Source of the DNA: Paenibacillus baekrokdamisoli
GTDB lineage: Bacteria > Bacillota > Bacilli > Paenibacillales > Paenibacillaceae
Length of the DNA stretch: 64,000 nucleotides
NCBI RefSeq assembly: GCF_003945345.1
Contig: NZ_AP019308.1
Coordinates: 2,294,001 to 2,358,000 of the forward strand
Direction: 5' to 3'
Shown: piece after piece, positions 45,604 to 54,935 of the stretch
How the letters are laid out: every line of letters begins with the position of its first letter
Position numbering within the stretch: the first letter of the stretch is position 1
Position numbers and translations under genes: made by a program
The notes under the pieces: generated by a model
Told to the model about the DNA's origin: nothing
Database searches by the model: none
What the model saw: the letters and a program-made list of their open reading frames with translations, nothing else

Positions 45604-45957
45604 TCAAATCAACGGGTACTGTCTTGCCCTTCCATTGACCTCTCCATCCTCTGTAAATTGAATACGGACGACTCGCTCTGTATCACGTTCAAACCAGATT
45701 CGGACAGTCACTTCAAACTTATGCGAACCTTTATCCAGCAGCAGACGAAATGTTTCTGATGGTATTTTGCTTGCTTCGCCAGTTCGTCCTACATGCTTAT
45801 AATCCACGATATTGGCATGATAACGCTTAACCGTTTCTTTCATAGCCAATCGTCCCCACTTCGCATAATCCGGCTCTGCGCCAGCGGTAGGAGATTGAGC
45901 AATTAAGAATCCAAGAAGTACGATCATACTCAGTATCGGTTTCAAAATGGACTTCAT
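45604..45957 (-). CDS. Secreted DUF3889 protein
   Basis: 117 aa. Signal peptide MKSILKPILSMIVLLGFLIA with cleavage near TAGA. The mature part (YAKWGRLAMKETVKRY, then IVDYKHVGRT, then FEVTVRIWFERDTERVVRIQF) is a short domain of the DUF3889 type found in Bacillales exported proteins, with a fold like small PepSY-like domains. No catalytic residues are evident. Monocistronic. Confidence 0.82.
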   Translation of the reverse strand: MKSILKPILSMIVLLGFLIAQSPTAGAEPDYAKWGRLAMKETVKRYHANIVDYKHVGRTGEASKIPSETFRLLLDKGSHKFEVTVRIWFERDTERVVRIQFTEDGEVNGRARQYPLI

Positions 45958-46027
45958 CTTCGAATGACACCTCCATAACTGCTTTTACGAAGGTAGAATG
46001 CCCCATTCTATAATCTTTTATTCTATT

Positions 46028-47032
46028 TTATTTGAAGTGATTGTTGGCCAACCTTTCATCTGAGAAATGGATCTGTCTGCGTTTCGTCTCCGGCTGCCCA
46101 TGTCTTGTAATTAACCAGCTAGTGAAAGCAAGTATAATCGACCATGTAATTAGATAGGAGACCCATAAACTGAGCTGTCTATCCTGCCAATAGGACGTTG
46201 TTTCAAGTATTTTATAGAGTATCATAACGGTGCCGTACAGGAATAACGACCCTATGCCTGCAAGCTTCCGTCTATGCTGAATCGCCTTATATAGCATGGA
46301 CACCGTGAACAAACCGAACAAGAGCGAGGTCATGGGTGCCACAATATAACTCCCCCACCAAAGCCGATGGTAGGCAAACGATAATTTAAGAATCAATAAA
46401 ACAGATCCATTCACGATTAAGCCCATCCATAGCATAGTCTTTGTATAGGAGGCAGTCCTCAACCCAACCGCCGAAATTTCGCTGCTGTTGACCGCCTGCC
46501 ACTTCAAGTAATGACGCACCAGCATAAATGCCGGTACGATAAGTCCAATGACAGAAAAGCCATATTGCAACCAATGGTACGATCCATTACCTGCGATTTC
46601 TTCCTTTAGGATCGGGAAGACCTCAACAAATCCACCATATCGATGCGTCCAGCTATCCATAAATAGATGAGTCAGGAATCCAATAAAGAGCGATACAAGT
46701 AGTACAATCCACGCACGTACTGAACGAATCTCCCACCTTGTGCTGGTCATGCTTGTTACGTACTGCTCCAATCCACCAGCCGAAGGCATAAACTTAGGCA
46801 GAACCGGCTTCACGACGAGATGAAAGGCAATCGCAAGTGCAATACAAAGTGGAAGTCCCATGATAAGAAAGCCTACCAAAGAGTGACCAATCGTTCGATA
46901 CGACTCCATAGCGACAAAATATTCTAAGTCGGGGGCCATGCTTCCGAGCAGCAGTCCCGTTATACTTAACCATTTCGGCGCTGCCCGATACAAGGGGACA
47001 GAATAAAGCGGATGTGAGAATGTAAATGGCAT
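46028..47032 (-). CDS. DUF4184 membrane protein
   Basis: 334 aa from ATG at 47032, with GGAG 8 nt upstream. The longer frame overlaps lepB and is rejected. The start MPFTFSHPLYSVPL and the GSMAPDLEYF motif define DUF4184, a relative of metal-dependent membrane hydrolases (YdjM/LexA-regulated type). HLFMDSWTHRYGG supplies further His/Asp residues. About seven to eight membrane helices. It begins 5 bases after the lepB stop, so both are one operon. Function unknown. Confidence 0.88.
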   Translation of the reverse strand: MPFTFSHPLYSVPLYRAAPKWLSITGLLLGSMAPDLEYFVAMESYRTIGHSLVGFLIMGLPLCIALAIAFHLVVKPVLPKFMPSAGGLEQYVTSMTSTRWEIRSVRAWIVLLVSLFIGFLTHLFMDSWTHRYGGFVEVFPILKEEIAGNGSYHWLQYGFSVIGLIVPAFMLVRHYLKWQAVNSSEISAVGLRTASYTKTMLWMGLIVNGSVLLILKLSFAYHRLWWGSYIVAPMTSLLFGLFTVSMLYKAIQHRRKLAGIGSLFLYGTVMILYKILETTSYWQDRQLSLWVSYLITWSIILAFTSWLITRHGQPETKRRQIHFSDERLANNHFK

Positions 47033-47037
47033 CGCCC

Positions 47038-47595
47038 TTACTCCAGCTTCCCGAATTTCTGAAGCGGCCATAGACGGAAAATCGCCCTGCCCTCCAGACT
47101 GGAAATCGCGATGGGACCGAGTGCACGGCTGTCTTCACTATGCTCCCTATTATCGCCCATTACAAATACCTTATCTGCCGGAACTATAAAAGGAACGGAC
47201 ATCCCATTTGGGAACGTGCTTCCTTTTATATAGGTTTCAATTAAAGCCTCACCATTGATAAAAACGACACCATTCTTAATCTCCAGCTTGTCCCCAGGTA
47301 AGCCGATTACTCTCTTAATGAGACGAATGTCGCTCTCTGGACCATCAATAATGACGATATCACCACGATTAGGTTTCTCAAAGTGATATGAAATCTTATC
47401 TTCAATTAATCGTTGACCTTCTACAAGGGTGTGCTGCATCGAGATGTTTCTCACCTCGGTCTGGGCAAAGGCATAATTCTGAATGAGCAGCGCCACGACT
47501 ATTGCAATACTTAGTGACACTGCCCAGTCCCGAAGTTCTCGGCCCCAACTTTTTTTCTTTCGAATGGTTTCTTGTTGCTGCTCCGTGTTCATCAT
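47038..47595 (-). CDS. lepB: Signal peptidase I
   Basis: 185 aa from ATG at 47595, with GGGAGG 9-10 nt upstream. The 50 residues upstream in the open frame have no family similarity. One membrane helix (about 24-44). Catalytic Ser52 is in NISMQHTL, where the common form is SMxPTL, a variant seen in some Firmicute signal peptidases. The Lys is in RLIKRVIGLPGD, and MGDNREHSEDSR is box E. It cleaves signal peptides on the outer membrane face. Co-transcribed with the DUF4184 gene. Confidence 0.94.
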   Translation of the reverse strand: MMNTEQQQETIRKKKSWGRELRDWAVSLSIAIVVALLIQNYAFAQTEVRNISMQHTLVEGQRLIEDKISYHFEKPNRGDIVIIDGPESDIRLIKRVIGLPGDKLEIKNGVVFINGEALIETYIKGSTFPNGMSVPFIVPADKVFVMGDNREHSEDSRALGPIAISSLEGRAIFRLWPLQKFGKLE

Positions 47596-47796
47596 TAACA
47601 AGCTCCTCCCCTGACATAAACAGGTAATCATCAATCCTCTGTTCTTTATACGACAAAGCCTACCGTTTAGTTGCTCTTTGGCAGATGGATGAATAGATTT
47701 CGTGTAGCGAAAGAAGAAAAAAAGGATTGCCCTGTTAAAAGGCATACGATAGAGTTAGAAGACTTAAGCTTTCATCTGTAAAGGAGTGAAACGCAT

Positions 47797-49005
47797 TTGC
47801 AGACACAAGCTGCAGACCGCTTAGATCAAGCATCGATTCACGCGACACGACTTGATCATGTCATCTTTATAACTGTTACTCTGCTGTATTGGTCCACCTT
47901 GTATGTCTATGTCCCTATATTGTCGCCCTTTATGAAGGAAGGCGGTTATTCAGATCTGCTTATAGGCTTTGTTCTGGGCAGCTATGGATTTACTCAAATG
48001 TTCATACGCTTCCCTCTCGGACTTCTCTCCGATAAGCTGCATAAAAGAAAGCCCTTCCTCATGCTTGGCATGCTAACAGGGGCCGTTAGCTGTCTGCTGT
48101 TTATCATACCAGGCTCATGGCTCTGGCCGCTTGCGGGACGAATTATGTCCGGAGTATGCGCTTCAGCCTGGGTTGCCTTCACTGTACTCTATGCAGCCTA
48201 CTTCGCCTCAAGGGATGCAACCAAAGCCATGAGTAACATCAGCTTCATGACCGTCACTGGACAGCTGATCGGCATGACCATAAGCGGTTGGTTAGCCGGT
48301 GCTTATGGCTGGAACGCGGCCTTCTACGCAGGGATTGGCATAGGATTAACGGGATTTGTGCTGACCTTCGCTGTCAAGGAACCCCGTGAAGGGGTTACAC
48401 GCGCTCCAATTTCGCTGAAGCATCTCCATGAGGTTGTAAAAACGCCTTCTCTTATCCAGGTATCCACCTTATCCATTCTGGCACACTGCGTTTTGTTTAT
48501 AACGATGTTTGGCTTTACACCGCTTAAAGCCGTCGCACTTGGTGCATCAACAGGGCAGTTGACTGCTATCGTTATTGCCTTCATGGTGCCTCATGCAATT
48601 ACCTCTTTGTTCAGCGGACGCTTACTTGCACCTCGTTACGGAAACTGGAACGTAATAGCAGTTGGGTTTGCGTGCAGCGCCATCTTCACGGTTGCGATTG
48701 CTTACTCACCCACGCTTGGCTGGCTAGCTGTCACACAAGCGCTTAACGGACTGGCACAGGGCTTATATTTCCCCTTGCTGCTCGGACTCGCTATTCAGCC
48801 ATTCGAACCTTCCAAACGGGCTACTGCTATGGGGTTTTATCAAGCCATTTATTCCGTTGGCATGTTTGCTGGACCCTTCCTTGCAGGCTTTATTAATGAA
48901 GGGTTTGGGCGTGATTACGGCTTCTGGCTTGGTGGAGTCTTTGCCATGATGGCATTCGTGTTAACCCAGATATGGAAGCGATCGAATCATAGTGGAATTC
49001 GTTAA
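47797..49005 (+). CDS. Major facilitator superfamily transporter
   Basis: 402 aa with TTG start at 47797. AAAGGAG lies 10 nt upstream and no ATG is near. Twelve predicted helices. The loop 2-3 motif is FPLGLLSDKLHKRKP, a close match to the MFS signature GxLaDrxGrkxxl. The central loop EPREGVTRAPISLKHLHEV separates the two halves. No substrate can be assigned. Its promoter faces that of lepB. A shared terminator separates it from ymcA. Confidence 0.9.
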   Translation: MQTQAADRLDQASIHATRLDHVIFITVTLLYWSTLYVYVPILSPFMKEGGYSDLLIGFVLGSYGFTQMFIRFPLGLLSDKLHKRKPFLMLGMLTGAVSCLLFIIPGSWLWPLAGRIMSGVCASAWVAFTVLYAAYFASRDATKAMSNISFMTVTGQLIGMTISGWLAGAYGWNAAFYAGIGIGLTGFVLTFAVKEPREGVTRAPISLKHLHEVVKTPSLIQVSTLSILAHCVLFITMFGFTPLKAVALGASTGQLTAIVIAFMVPHAITSLFSGRLLAPRYGNWNVIAVGFACSAIFTVAIAYSPTLGWLAVTQALNGLAQGLYFPLLLGLAIQPFEPSKRATAMGFYQAIYSVGMFAGPFLAGFINEGFGRDYGFWLGGVFAMMAFVLTQIWKRSNHSGIR

Positions 49006-49062
49006 TCAAAGTAGGGTGATGGTTGAGCTGCTTGGCAGCCTACATAGAACCTGCATATGCAG

Positions 49063-49097
49063 AAAGAGCACCTGTCAAGCTGGCAGGTGCTCTTTCC
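49063..49097. terminator. Bidirectional terminator between the MFS gene and ymcA
   Basis: AAAGAGCACCTG/CAGGTGCTCTTT forms a perfect 12-bp stem with a 9-nt loop between convergent genes. Confidence 0.88.
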
Positions 49098-49113
49098 ATA
49101 AAGCTAGAAACAT

Positions 49114-49620
49114 CTATTCGATACATTCCTCAGGGTCAACCGGTGATGCATCCTCAACATTGATTTTTTCTGCTACCGTATCTCGGATAATGGAGACGAT
49201 TGTTTGCAGCAGATAGTTGATATCGGATTGACTTTGTTGAAATTCTGAGATGATCGGAATTCCGTCGAGCTCATCCTGCAGCACTTCAATTTCACTTTCA
49301 ATTTTCGCAACCATGCTGGCGTTCTTGAATGTCGTCTCAAAAGCAACAATTTCCTTTTGCTTCTTCTTTATAAGAGCAATCAGAGACTGTATGCGATCAT
49401 TGCCTTGAATTTGCTTCTCTGCGCGTTGATAATGCTGCACTTCCTCCGATGTATAGATCATGCCGGCAAGCTCTTTCGTCTTGGACATAATGTCTGCACG
49501 GACGATTATATCCCTCGTATCGAACTTCGGCACACTACAGCCGTCGCCTTCCTCGTGATTATGATCGTGATCGTGATCGTGGTCATGCGCTTGCTTTGCT
49601 GCTGTTTGCTCGTTTGCCAT
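49114..49620 (-). CDS. ymcA: YlbF/YmcA family protein (RicA) with His-rich N-terminus
   Basis: 168 aa, longer than B. subtilis YmcA (about 143) because of an N-terminal HDHDHDHDHNHEE tract (about residues 12-24), encoded by repeated GATCAC-type hexamers. The helical core (IIVRADIMSKTKELAGMIYTSEEVQHY and later ALIKKKQKEIVAFE) is the YmcA/YlbF fold. Conserved Cys near the start (DGCSVP) and near the C-terminus (PEECIE) agree with the Fe-S binding YmcA-YlbF-YaaT complex, which aids RNase Y mRNA processing, sporulation and competence. It follows miaB as in B. subtilis. RNase Y is encoded 8 kb away. Confidence 0.9.
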   Translation of the reverse strand: MANEQTAAKQAHDHDHDHDHNHEEGDGCSVPKFDTRDIIVRADIMSKTKELAGMIYTSEEVQHYQRAEKQIQGNDRIQSLIALIKKKQKEIVAFETTFKNASMVAKIESEIEVLQDELDGIPIISEFQQSQSDINYLLQTIVSIIRDTVAEKINVEDASPVDPEECIE

Positions 49621-49694
49621 TTTATATCCAACTCCTCGTATTAGTTATTGTAAATTTGCCTATCCGTGAAAATTCGGTAAAATCCGAAAGCCGA

Positions 49695-51290
49695 TTAGGA
49701 AACCGCTTCTTGTGATACCGGCGCGGCTATCACTTCTGCCTTCATGTACCAAGTCTGTGCCTCGGTAATTCGAACCTCAACGAATTGTCCAATCCATTCC
49801 TTCGGTCCTTCTAAATGAATCAACGCGTTGGTTCGTGTACGGCCTGACAAGACATGGCTGTTATTCTTGCTTTCGCCTTCCACGAGAACCTCGAATTGTT
49901 TTCCAATCATACTTTCGTTGTTGGAACGACTTAATTCAGCGATCAATGCGTTTAATTTGGCGAGACGCTTCTTCTTAACCTCAGCGGGAATATTATCTTC
50001 CATCTCTGCAGCTGGTGTCCCCTCACGCGGTGAGTAAATGAACGTATAAGCCGAAGAAAAGCCCACCTCGCGCATGAGTGATAATGTGTCTTCGAACTGC
50101 TCCTCCGTTTCACCGGGGAAGCCAACGATGATATCTGTCGTAAGCACGGCATTAGGAATCGTTTGTTTGATTTTACCAACCAGCTCGAGGTACATCTCCC
50201 GTGAATATTTACGACTCATCCGCTTGAGTACCTCCGTGCTTCCGGACTGGACAGGAAGGTGAATATGTTCTACCAAATTCCCGCCTGTTCCAAGCACTTC
50301 GATTAGATGATCGTCAAAGTCACGTGGGTGACTCGTCGTAAAACGAATACGCGGAATATCAATCTTTCTCATATCCGCCATCAAATCCCCAAACCTATAG
50401 CTTATATCTTCAAAATCCTTACCATAGGCATTGACGTTCTGGCCTAGCAGCGTAATCTCTCTAAAGCCCTGACGAGCCAGCTCACGCACCTCAGCGATTA
50501 CATCCTCAGGACGTCTGCTCCGCTCCTTACCACGCGTGTAAGGCACGATACAGTACGTGCAGAACTTATCGCAGCCATACATAATGTTGACCCAGCCGCG
50601 CATACCCTCACGCTTCTTAGGAAGGTTCTCAATAATATCGCCCTCCTTGGACCACACCTCAACGACCATTTCTTTGCTGAAAATCGCATCACGCAGCAAG
50701 TGAGGTAGACGATGTATGTTATGCGTACCGAAGATCACATCAACGAAGGAGTGCTTCTGCATAATCCGACCAACAACCGACTCTTCCTGCGACATACAAC
50801 CACATACGCCTAGAATAAGTCCAGGCTTTTCGATCTTCAAATGCTTCAAGTGGCCAAGCTCTCCGAATACCTTATCCTCTGCATTCTCACGAACCGCGCA
50901 TGTGTTGAGCAGAAGCACATCAGTTTCCGTGCGATCTTCAGTCGCCGTATACCCCATCGCTTCGAAGATACCCTTCATCACTTCCGTGTCATGCTCGTTC
51001 ATTTGGCAGCCATATGTCGTAATCATGTATTTCTTGCCTTTGCCGAACTGCTCCATCTCAGGAGGTATTGCGGATTCGTAGTGAACCTGAATGCCTTCCT
51101 TACCGCGACGTTTCTCGTCTTTATAGTTAGGGGCCGAATTAATCGTAATATCCCGGCCTTTAATGCGATAAGTCGTTTGGCCATCCTCTTCCTTCAATAC
51201 CTTCGCATTGGAGAAATCAAAATACTTGGAGAAGTCCTTTTCGCTCTTAACGGATTTCGAATCCGCGGCATTATGCGTCCCCTCGTTCAC
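49695..51290 (-). CDS. miaB: tRNA-2-methylthio-N6-dimethylallyladenosine synthase
   Basis: 531 aa with a charged N-terminal extension of about 85 residues usual in Bacillales. The UPF0004 domain has three cysteines for the auxiliary cluster ([26 protein letters not shown]). The radical SAM motif is [16 protein letters not shown], and a C-terminal TRAM domain binds RNA. It adds the 2-methylthio group to i6A37 in tRNAs reading UNN codons. ymcA follows 74 bases downstream. The window also has its paralogue rimO at the right end. Confidence 0.96.
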   Translation of the reverse strand: MNEGTHNAADSKSVKSEKDFSKYFDFSNAKVLKEEDGQTTYRIKGRDITINSAPNYKDEKRRGKEGIQVHYESAIPPEMEQFGKGKKYMITTYGCQMNEHDTEVMKGIFEAMGYTATEDRTETDVLLLNTCAVRENAEDKVFGELGHLKHLKIEKPGLILGVCGCMSQEESVVGRIMQKHSFVDVIFGTHNIHRLPHLLRDAIFSKEMVVEVWSKEGDIIENLPKKREGMRGWVNIMYGCDKFCTYCIVPYTRGKERSRRPEDVIAEVRELARQGFREITLLGQNVNAYGKDFEDISYRFGDLMADMRKIDIPRIRFTTSHPRDFDDHLIEVLGTGGNLVEHIHLPVQSGSTEVLKRMSRKYSREMYLELVGKIKQTIPNAVLTTDIIVGFPGETEEQFEDTLSLMREVGFSSAYTFIYSPREGTPAAEMEDNIPAEVKKKRLAKLNALIAELSRSNNESMIGKQFEVLVEGESKNNSHVLSGRTRTNALIHLEGPKEWIGQFVEVRITEAQTWYMKAEVIAAPVSQEAVS

Positions 51291-51389
51291 GAAAAATCAC
51301 TTCCTTCCTTCTATCATCTATACGTGCAGCAGTTATTTTCAACATTGAAATACCCATTCAATGATTATAGCAAAATGCTTCCCGATTAT

Positions 51390-51447
51390 AAAGGAAAGAA
51401 AAAGAGACAAGCGGCGTGAACACGGCTTGTCTCTTTTTCTTTCCTTT
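51390..51447 (-). terminator. Strong terminator of pduL
   Basis: A 23-bp perfect inverted repeat with the arms at 51390-51412 and 51425-51447, A/T-rich at the base, 36 bases past the pduL stop. The T-rich arm itself provides the T tract on either strand. Confidence 0.88.
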
Positions 51448-51482
51448 AAACGTCATGCTGAAGCCTCCGAGTTAGCAGCACT

Positions 51483-52052
51483 CTAGCCGATAATTTCAGC
51501 CTCATCGCCTGTTTTTGCCCCTGCTGCATTCGCTTCATCCGTGTCGATATGCAGATCTAGAGCAAACGCTTCGGACACGCGGGCGATCACATTCTCTAGA
51601 ATAATTCCTCGTTCTCCTGATAGACGAACCGATAGACGCTGCTTATCTGCGATGCCTAGACGCTCCGCATCGCTTGTATGGAAGTGAATGTGGCGAGCTG
51701 CTACGATAACGCCCTCTTCGATCGTAACCTCACCTGCTGGTCCTTTAATCGTAATGCCTGCCGATCCTTCAATATTTCCCGATTCACGTAAAGGAGGATG
51801 AATGCCTAAGCTAAAAGCATCCGTACGCGATACTTCCAGCTGTGTCAGATTGCGTACGGGTCCAAGGATTCGAACCTTTGGAAAGCTGCCCTTTGGCCCA
51901 ATAACCTCTACCGTTTCATTAGCAGCGAATTGCCCTGGCTGTGATAATGGCTTCATTGACGTTAACGCCGCCCCTTGACCGAACAGCAGCTCAACATGCT
52001 CTTGCGTCAAATGGATATGTCTAGCTGATACTCCTACAGGTACTTTACTCAT
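51483..52052 (-). CDS. pduL: Phosphotransacylase of the PduL family
   Basis: 189 aa. Two repeated beta-barrel halves, each with a zinc-binding motif: VSARHIHLTQEHVE near the N-terminus and AARHIHFHTSDAERLGI in the second half. QPGQFAANETVEVIGPKGSF is also family-typical. PduL interconverts acyl-CoA and acyl phosphate (acetyl or propionyl). No microcompartment shell genes are near, so this is the free cytosolic form acting as a phosphotransacetylase (inference). It lies between miaB and korAB, with terminators on both sides. Confidence 0.9.
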   Translation of the reverse strand: MSKVPVGVSARHIHLTQEHVELLFGQGAALTSMKPLSQPGQFAANETVEVIGPKGSFPKVRILGPVRNLTQLEVSRTDAFSLGIHPPLRESGNIEGSAGITIKGPAGEVTIEEGVIVAARHIHFHTSDAERLGIADKQRLSVRLSGERGIILENVIARVSEAFALDLHIDTDEANAAGAKTGDEAEIIG

Positions 52053-52084
52053 CTAATCCCATCGCCTTCCATCTCTATGTATGA

Positions 52085-52119
52085 AAAGGCACACAGTCCT
52101 CAGTGGACTGTATGCCTTT
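52085..52119 (-). terminator. Terminator of korAB
   Basis: AAAGGCATACAGTCC pairs with GGACTGTGTGCCTTT (one mismatch) around ACTGA, 24 bases past the korB stop, followed by TCAT. Confidence 0.8.
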
Positions 52120-52142
52120 ATTATTTATCTGCAGCTTGTTGA

Positions 52143-53009
52143 TTATCGGAACTCAGCAACCAATTTTTCGAATTGTTCTTGTGACAAATCAAGATTTTGA
52201 TTCGCTAGACCGTCTTCTTGGAAGCCGGTAACTAGATCCTCATACGATTTGCGCTCTTTGTTTTGGTAGATGAGACCTGTAAGCATGCCGTTTGTTTCCA
52301 TGATCTTAGTCATAGCACCTACACGATTCGTAGAATCATAATCCGGGAATTGATCCAAGTTCACGATATTTTCTTTGAACCAATCGTACGTGTTTACTTT
52401 ATTGAACGTAACGCAAGGGCTGAATACGTTGATCAAGGAGAAGCCTTTATGCTGCAAACCCGCTTCGATCAGAGCTGTTAGCTGCTTCAGATCACTGGAG
52501 AACGATTGAGCAACAAACGTTGCACCAGCGGACATAGCAATCTCAAGTGGTGAAAGCGTCGTCTCAATCGAGCCTTCCGGCGTTGACTTGGTCTTGAAGC
52601 CTTCCGCACTCCGTGGTGAAGTCTGGCCTTTAGTCAAACCATAGATTTGGTTATCCATAACGATGTATGTTACGTCAACGTTACGGCGAATCGCATGAAC
52701 GGTATGTCCCATACCGATTGCAAAGCCGTCACCATCCCCACCAGAGGCAATAACAGTCAATTCGCGGTTAGCTAGTTTAACGCCTTGCGCGATCGGAAGT
52801 GCACGTCCATGGATACCATGCAGGCCATATGCATTGATGTAACCAGAGATCCGGCCAGAACAGCCGATACCGGAGATAACAGCAAGACTTTCAGGCTCAA
52901 GACCTACGTTTGCTGCTGCACGCTGGATAGCCGCTTGAACGGAGAAATCTCCGCAGCCTGGGCACCAGTTAGGCTTCACATTATTACGAAACTCCTTAAA
53001 TGTTGCCAT
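52143..53009 (-). CDS. korB: 2-oxoacid:ferredoxin oxidoreductase, beta subunit
   Basis: 288 aa from ATG at 53009, with GGAG 10 nt upstream, 1 base after korA. NWCPGCGDFSV and SGIGCSGR are the family signature with cluster-ligand cysteines. GGDGDGFAIGMGHT and DNQIYGLTKGQTSPRS form the ThDP-binding site. With KorA it oxidatively decarboxylates 2-oxoglutarate or another 2-oxoacid to the acyl-CoA using ferredoxin. The longer frame to 53069 overlaps korA and is not used. Confidence 0.93.
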   Translation of the reverse strand: MATFKEFRNNVKPNWCPGCGDFSVQAAIQRAAANVGLEPESLAVISGIGCSGRISGYINAYGLHGIHGRALPIAQGVKLANRELTVIASGGDGDGFAIGMGHTVHAIRRNVDVTYIVMDNQIYGLTKGQTSPRSAEGFKTKSTPEGSIETTLSPLEIAMSAGATFVAQSFSSDLKQLTALIEAGLQHKGFSLINVFSPCVTFNKVNTYDWFKENIVNLDQFPDYDSTNRVGAMTKIMETNGMLTGLIYQNKERKSYEDLVTGFQEDGLANQNLDLSQEQFEKLVAEFR

Positions 53010-53010
53010 C

Positions 53011-54744
53011 TTAGACCAACTCCTTACATGCTTTGTGCACTTCTGAAGGCAAGAACGGGTTACCATCATACTTCAGGAGGTTGCTGATCTTCTCAGCGTA
53101 TCCAGCATGAAGCTTGACTTGATCGGCAAGCTGGCCTGTCGCATTATTTTCAAGTACAACGACCTTCGTCGCACTTTGTAAATAAGGCTTAACCAATTCC
53201 GTCGGGAACGGATGAATTTGACGGATCGTAATATGGTTCGTCTTCACTCCATCCTTCTCGAGGCGAATACGAGCTTCGTCGATCGTTCCACCCGTGGAAC
53301 CCATTCCGATAACAAGAAGATCAGGAGTGTCGTAAGGAGCATCAGCGCGAACGGCATCACGGATGTACATGCCATCTAGCTTCCCAAGACGTTTATCCAT
53401 CATTTTCTTACGGTTAATCGAACTCTCAGAAGGTCGACCTGTCTCATCATGCTCTACTCCTGTGACATGGTGAATTCCGTTCTTGTCGCCAGGAATGACA
53501 CGTGGTGAAACGCCATCCTCTGTTAGCTCATAACGTTTGAACAGCTGATTGGTTTCAAGCTCCGGCAGCTCACGTACAAGCTTACCTCGGCTAATAGGTA
53601 CTTTATTAAGATCAAGCTCATCACAGGATTGTTTACCAAGCGAGAGCTGAAGGTCAGTCATTAGGATAACAGGAACCTGATACTCTTCTGAAAGATTGAA
53701 AGATTCAATCGTATCGTAGAAGCAATCCTCCAGAGAAGCAGGCGCGATTACGATCTTCGGAATTTCGCCATGCGTTCCGTAGACCATAGCGTTTAAGTCT
53801 GATTGCTCTTGTTTAGTTGGCAAGCCTGTTGAAGGACCTCCACGCTGCGTGTCAACGATTACAAGCGGAGTCTCTGTCATTCCTGCAAGACCGATCGCCT
53901 CCATCATTAGAGACAAGCCAGGGCCTGCAGAAGCGGTCATTGTACGAACACCCGCATAGTTAGCACCGATTGCCATGGTTACTGCTGCGATTTCATCCTC
54001 GGTCTGAATGACTGTACCGCCGAATTTAGGCAGTTTCTTGATCAAGTACTCCATGATCTCCGAAGCTGGCGTAATAGGATAGGCTGACATGAGGCGGCAG
54101 CCGCCTGCAACCGCACCAAGACCAATTGCTTCGTTGCCGATCATGAACAGCTTCTGCTTGCCATCTGCAGGCTCAAGCTGGAAATCCTCCAACGGACCAC
54201 CCGCAAGCTCCAGAACGAAATCAGCTCCGCGTTTAACCGCTTCGATATTCTTCTCAACGATTGCTGCACCTTTACGACCAAACTCTTCTTCTACCGCTTT
54301 ATTGAAAACGTCGATTGGTAGACCTAGAAGCGCCCAAGAAGCGCCGGACGCTACCATGTTTTTCATTAGCGAAGTGCCAAGATCTTCGGCAATCGACGTA
54401 ATAGGTACTGGGAACAAACGAGCATTAATGCCTTCTGGAAGTACGGGATTGAATTTAGCATCCGCTACAACAACGCCGCCTGGACGTAGTTCATGCGCAT
54501 TCAGATCAATACTCTCTTGGTCGAATGCAACCAAAATATCTAAATCATCAGAGATTGCTAGCATTGGTTTGGTGCTTATTCTAATTTTGTTATTCGTGTG
54601 ACCACCTTTAATACGGGACGAGAAATGACGGTACCCATACAAATAGTAGCCAAGTCGGTTGAGTGCTGTTGAGAAAATACGGTCTGTACTTTCAACGCCC
54701 TCACCTTGTTGTCCCCCGATTTTCCAAGACAATTGACTAATCAA
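53011..54744 (-). CDS. korA: 2-oxoacid:ferredoxin oxidoreductase, fused gamma/alpha subunit
   Basis: 577 aa from TTG at 54744, with GGAG 9 nt upstream. The ATG three codons before it lies against the SD. The gamma domain comes first (about 1-190, ISQLSWKIGGQQGEGVEST), then the alpha domain with SAYPITPASEIMEYL and TASAGPGLSLMMEAIGLAGMTE, and a C-terminal domain II (LLVIGMGSTGGTIDEAR). This gamma-alpha fusion plus a short beta is the KorAB layout of aerobic Firmicutes. It may work with or in place of OdhAB, also encoded here, when reduced ferredoxin is wanted (inference). Confidence 0.92.
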   Translation of the reverse strand: MISQLSWKIGGQQGEGVESTDRIFSTALNRLGYYLYGYRHFSSRIKGGHTNNKIRISTKPMLAISDDLDILVAFDQESIDLNAHELRPGGVVVADAKFNPVLPEGINARLFPVPITSIAEDLGTSLMKNMVASGASWALLGLPIDVFNKAVEEEFGRKGAAIVEKNIEAVKRGADFVLELAGGPLEDFQLEPADGKQKLFMIGNEAIGLGAVAGGCRLMSAYPITPASEIMEYLIKKLPKFGGTVIQTEDEIAAVTMAIGANYAGVRTMTASAGPGLSLMMEAIGLAGMTETPLVIVDTQRGGPSTGLPTKQEQSDLNAMVYGTHGEIPKIVIAPASLEDCFYDTIESFNLSEEYQVPVILMTDLQLSLGKQSCDELDLNKVPISRGKLVRELPELETNQLFKRYELTEDGVSPRVIPGDKNGIHHVTGVEHDETGRPSESSINRKKMMDKRLGKLDGMYIRDAVRADAPYDTPDLLVIGMGSTGGTIDEARIRLEKDGVKTNHITIRQIHPFPTELVKPYLQSATKVVVLENNATGQLADQVKLHAGYAEKISNLLKYDGNPFLPSEVHKACKELV

Positions 54745-54935
54745 AATGCCCATCTCCTCTTCTTGATGAACGTACTCATCTTCGACATTATTCAACACAG
54801 CATATCTATTTTTCTTTTCTATAGTCAAGTAAATTTTATGTCTGCAGGTACTAAAAAGCAAGATGTAAACGCTATTTTCTCAAATAGTTCTTTTCGATTG
54901 ATTCCATATCATAAAGAGATTGGATAGTAGGAAAA

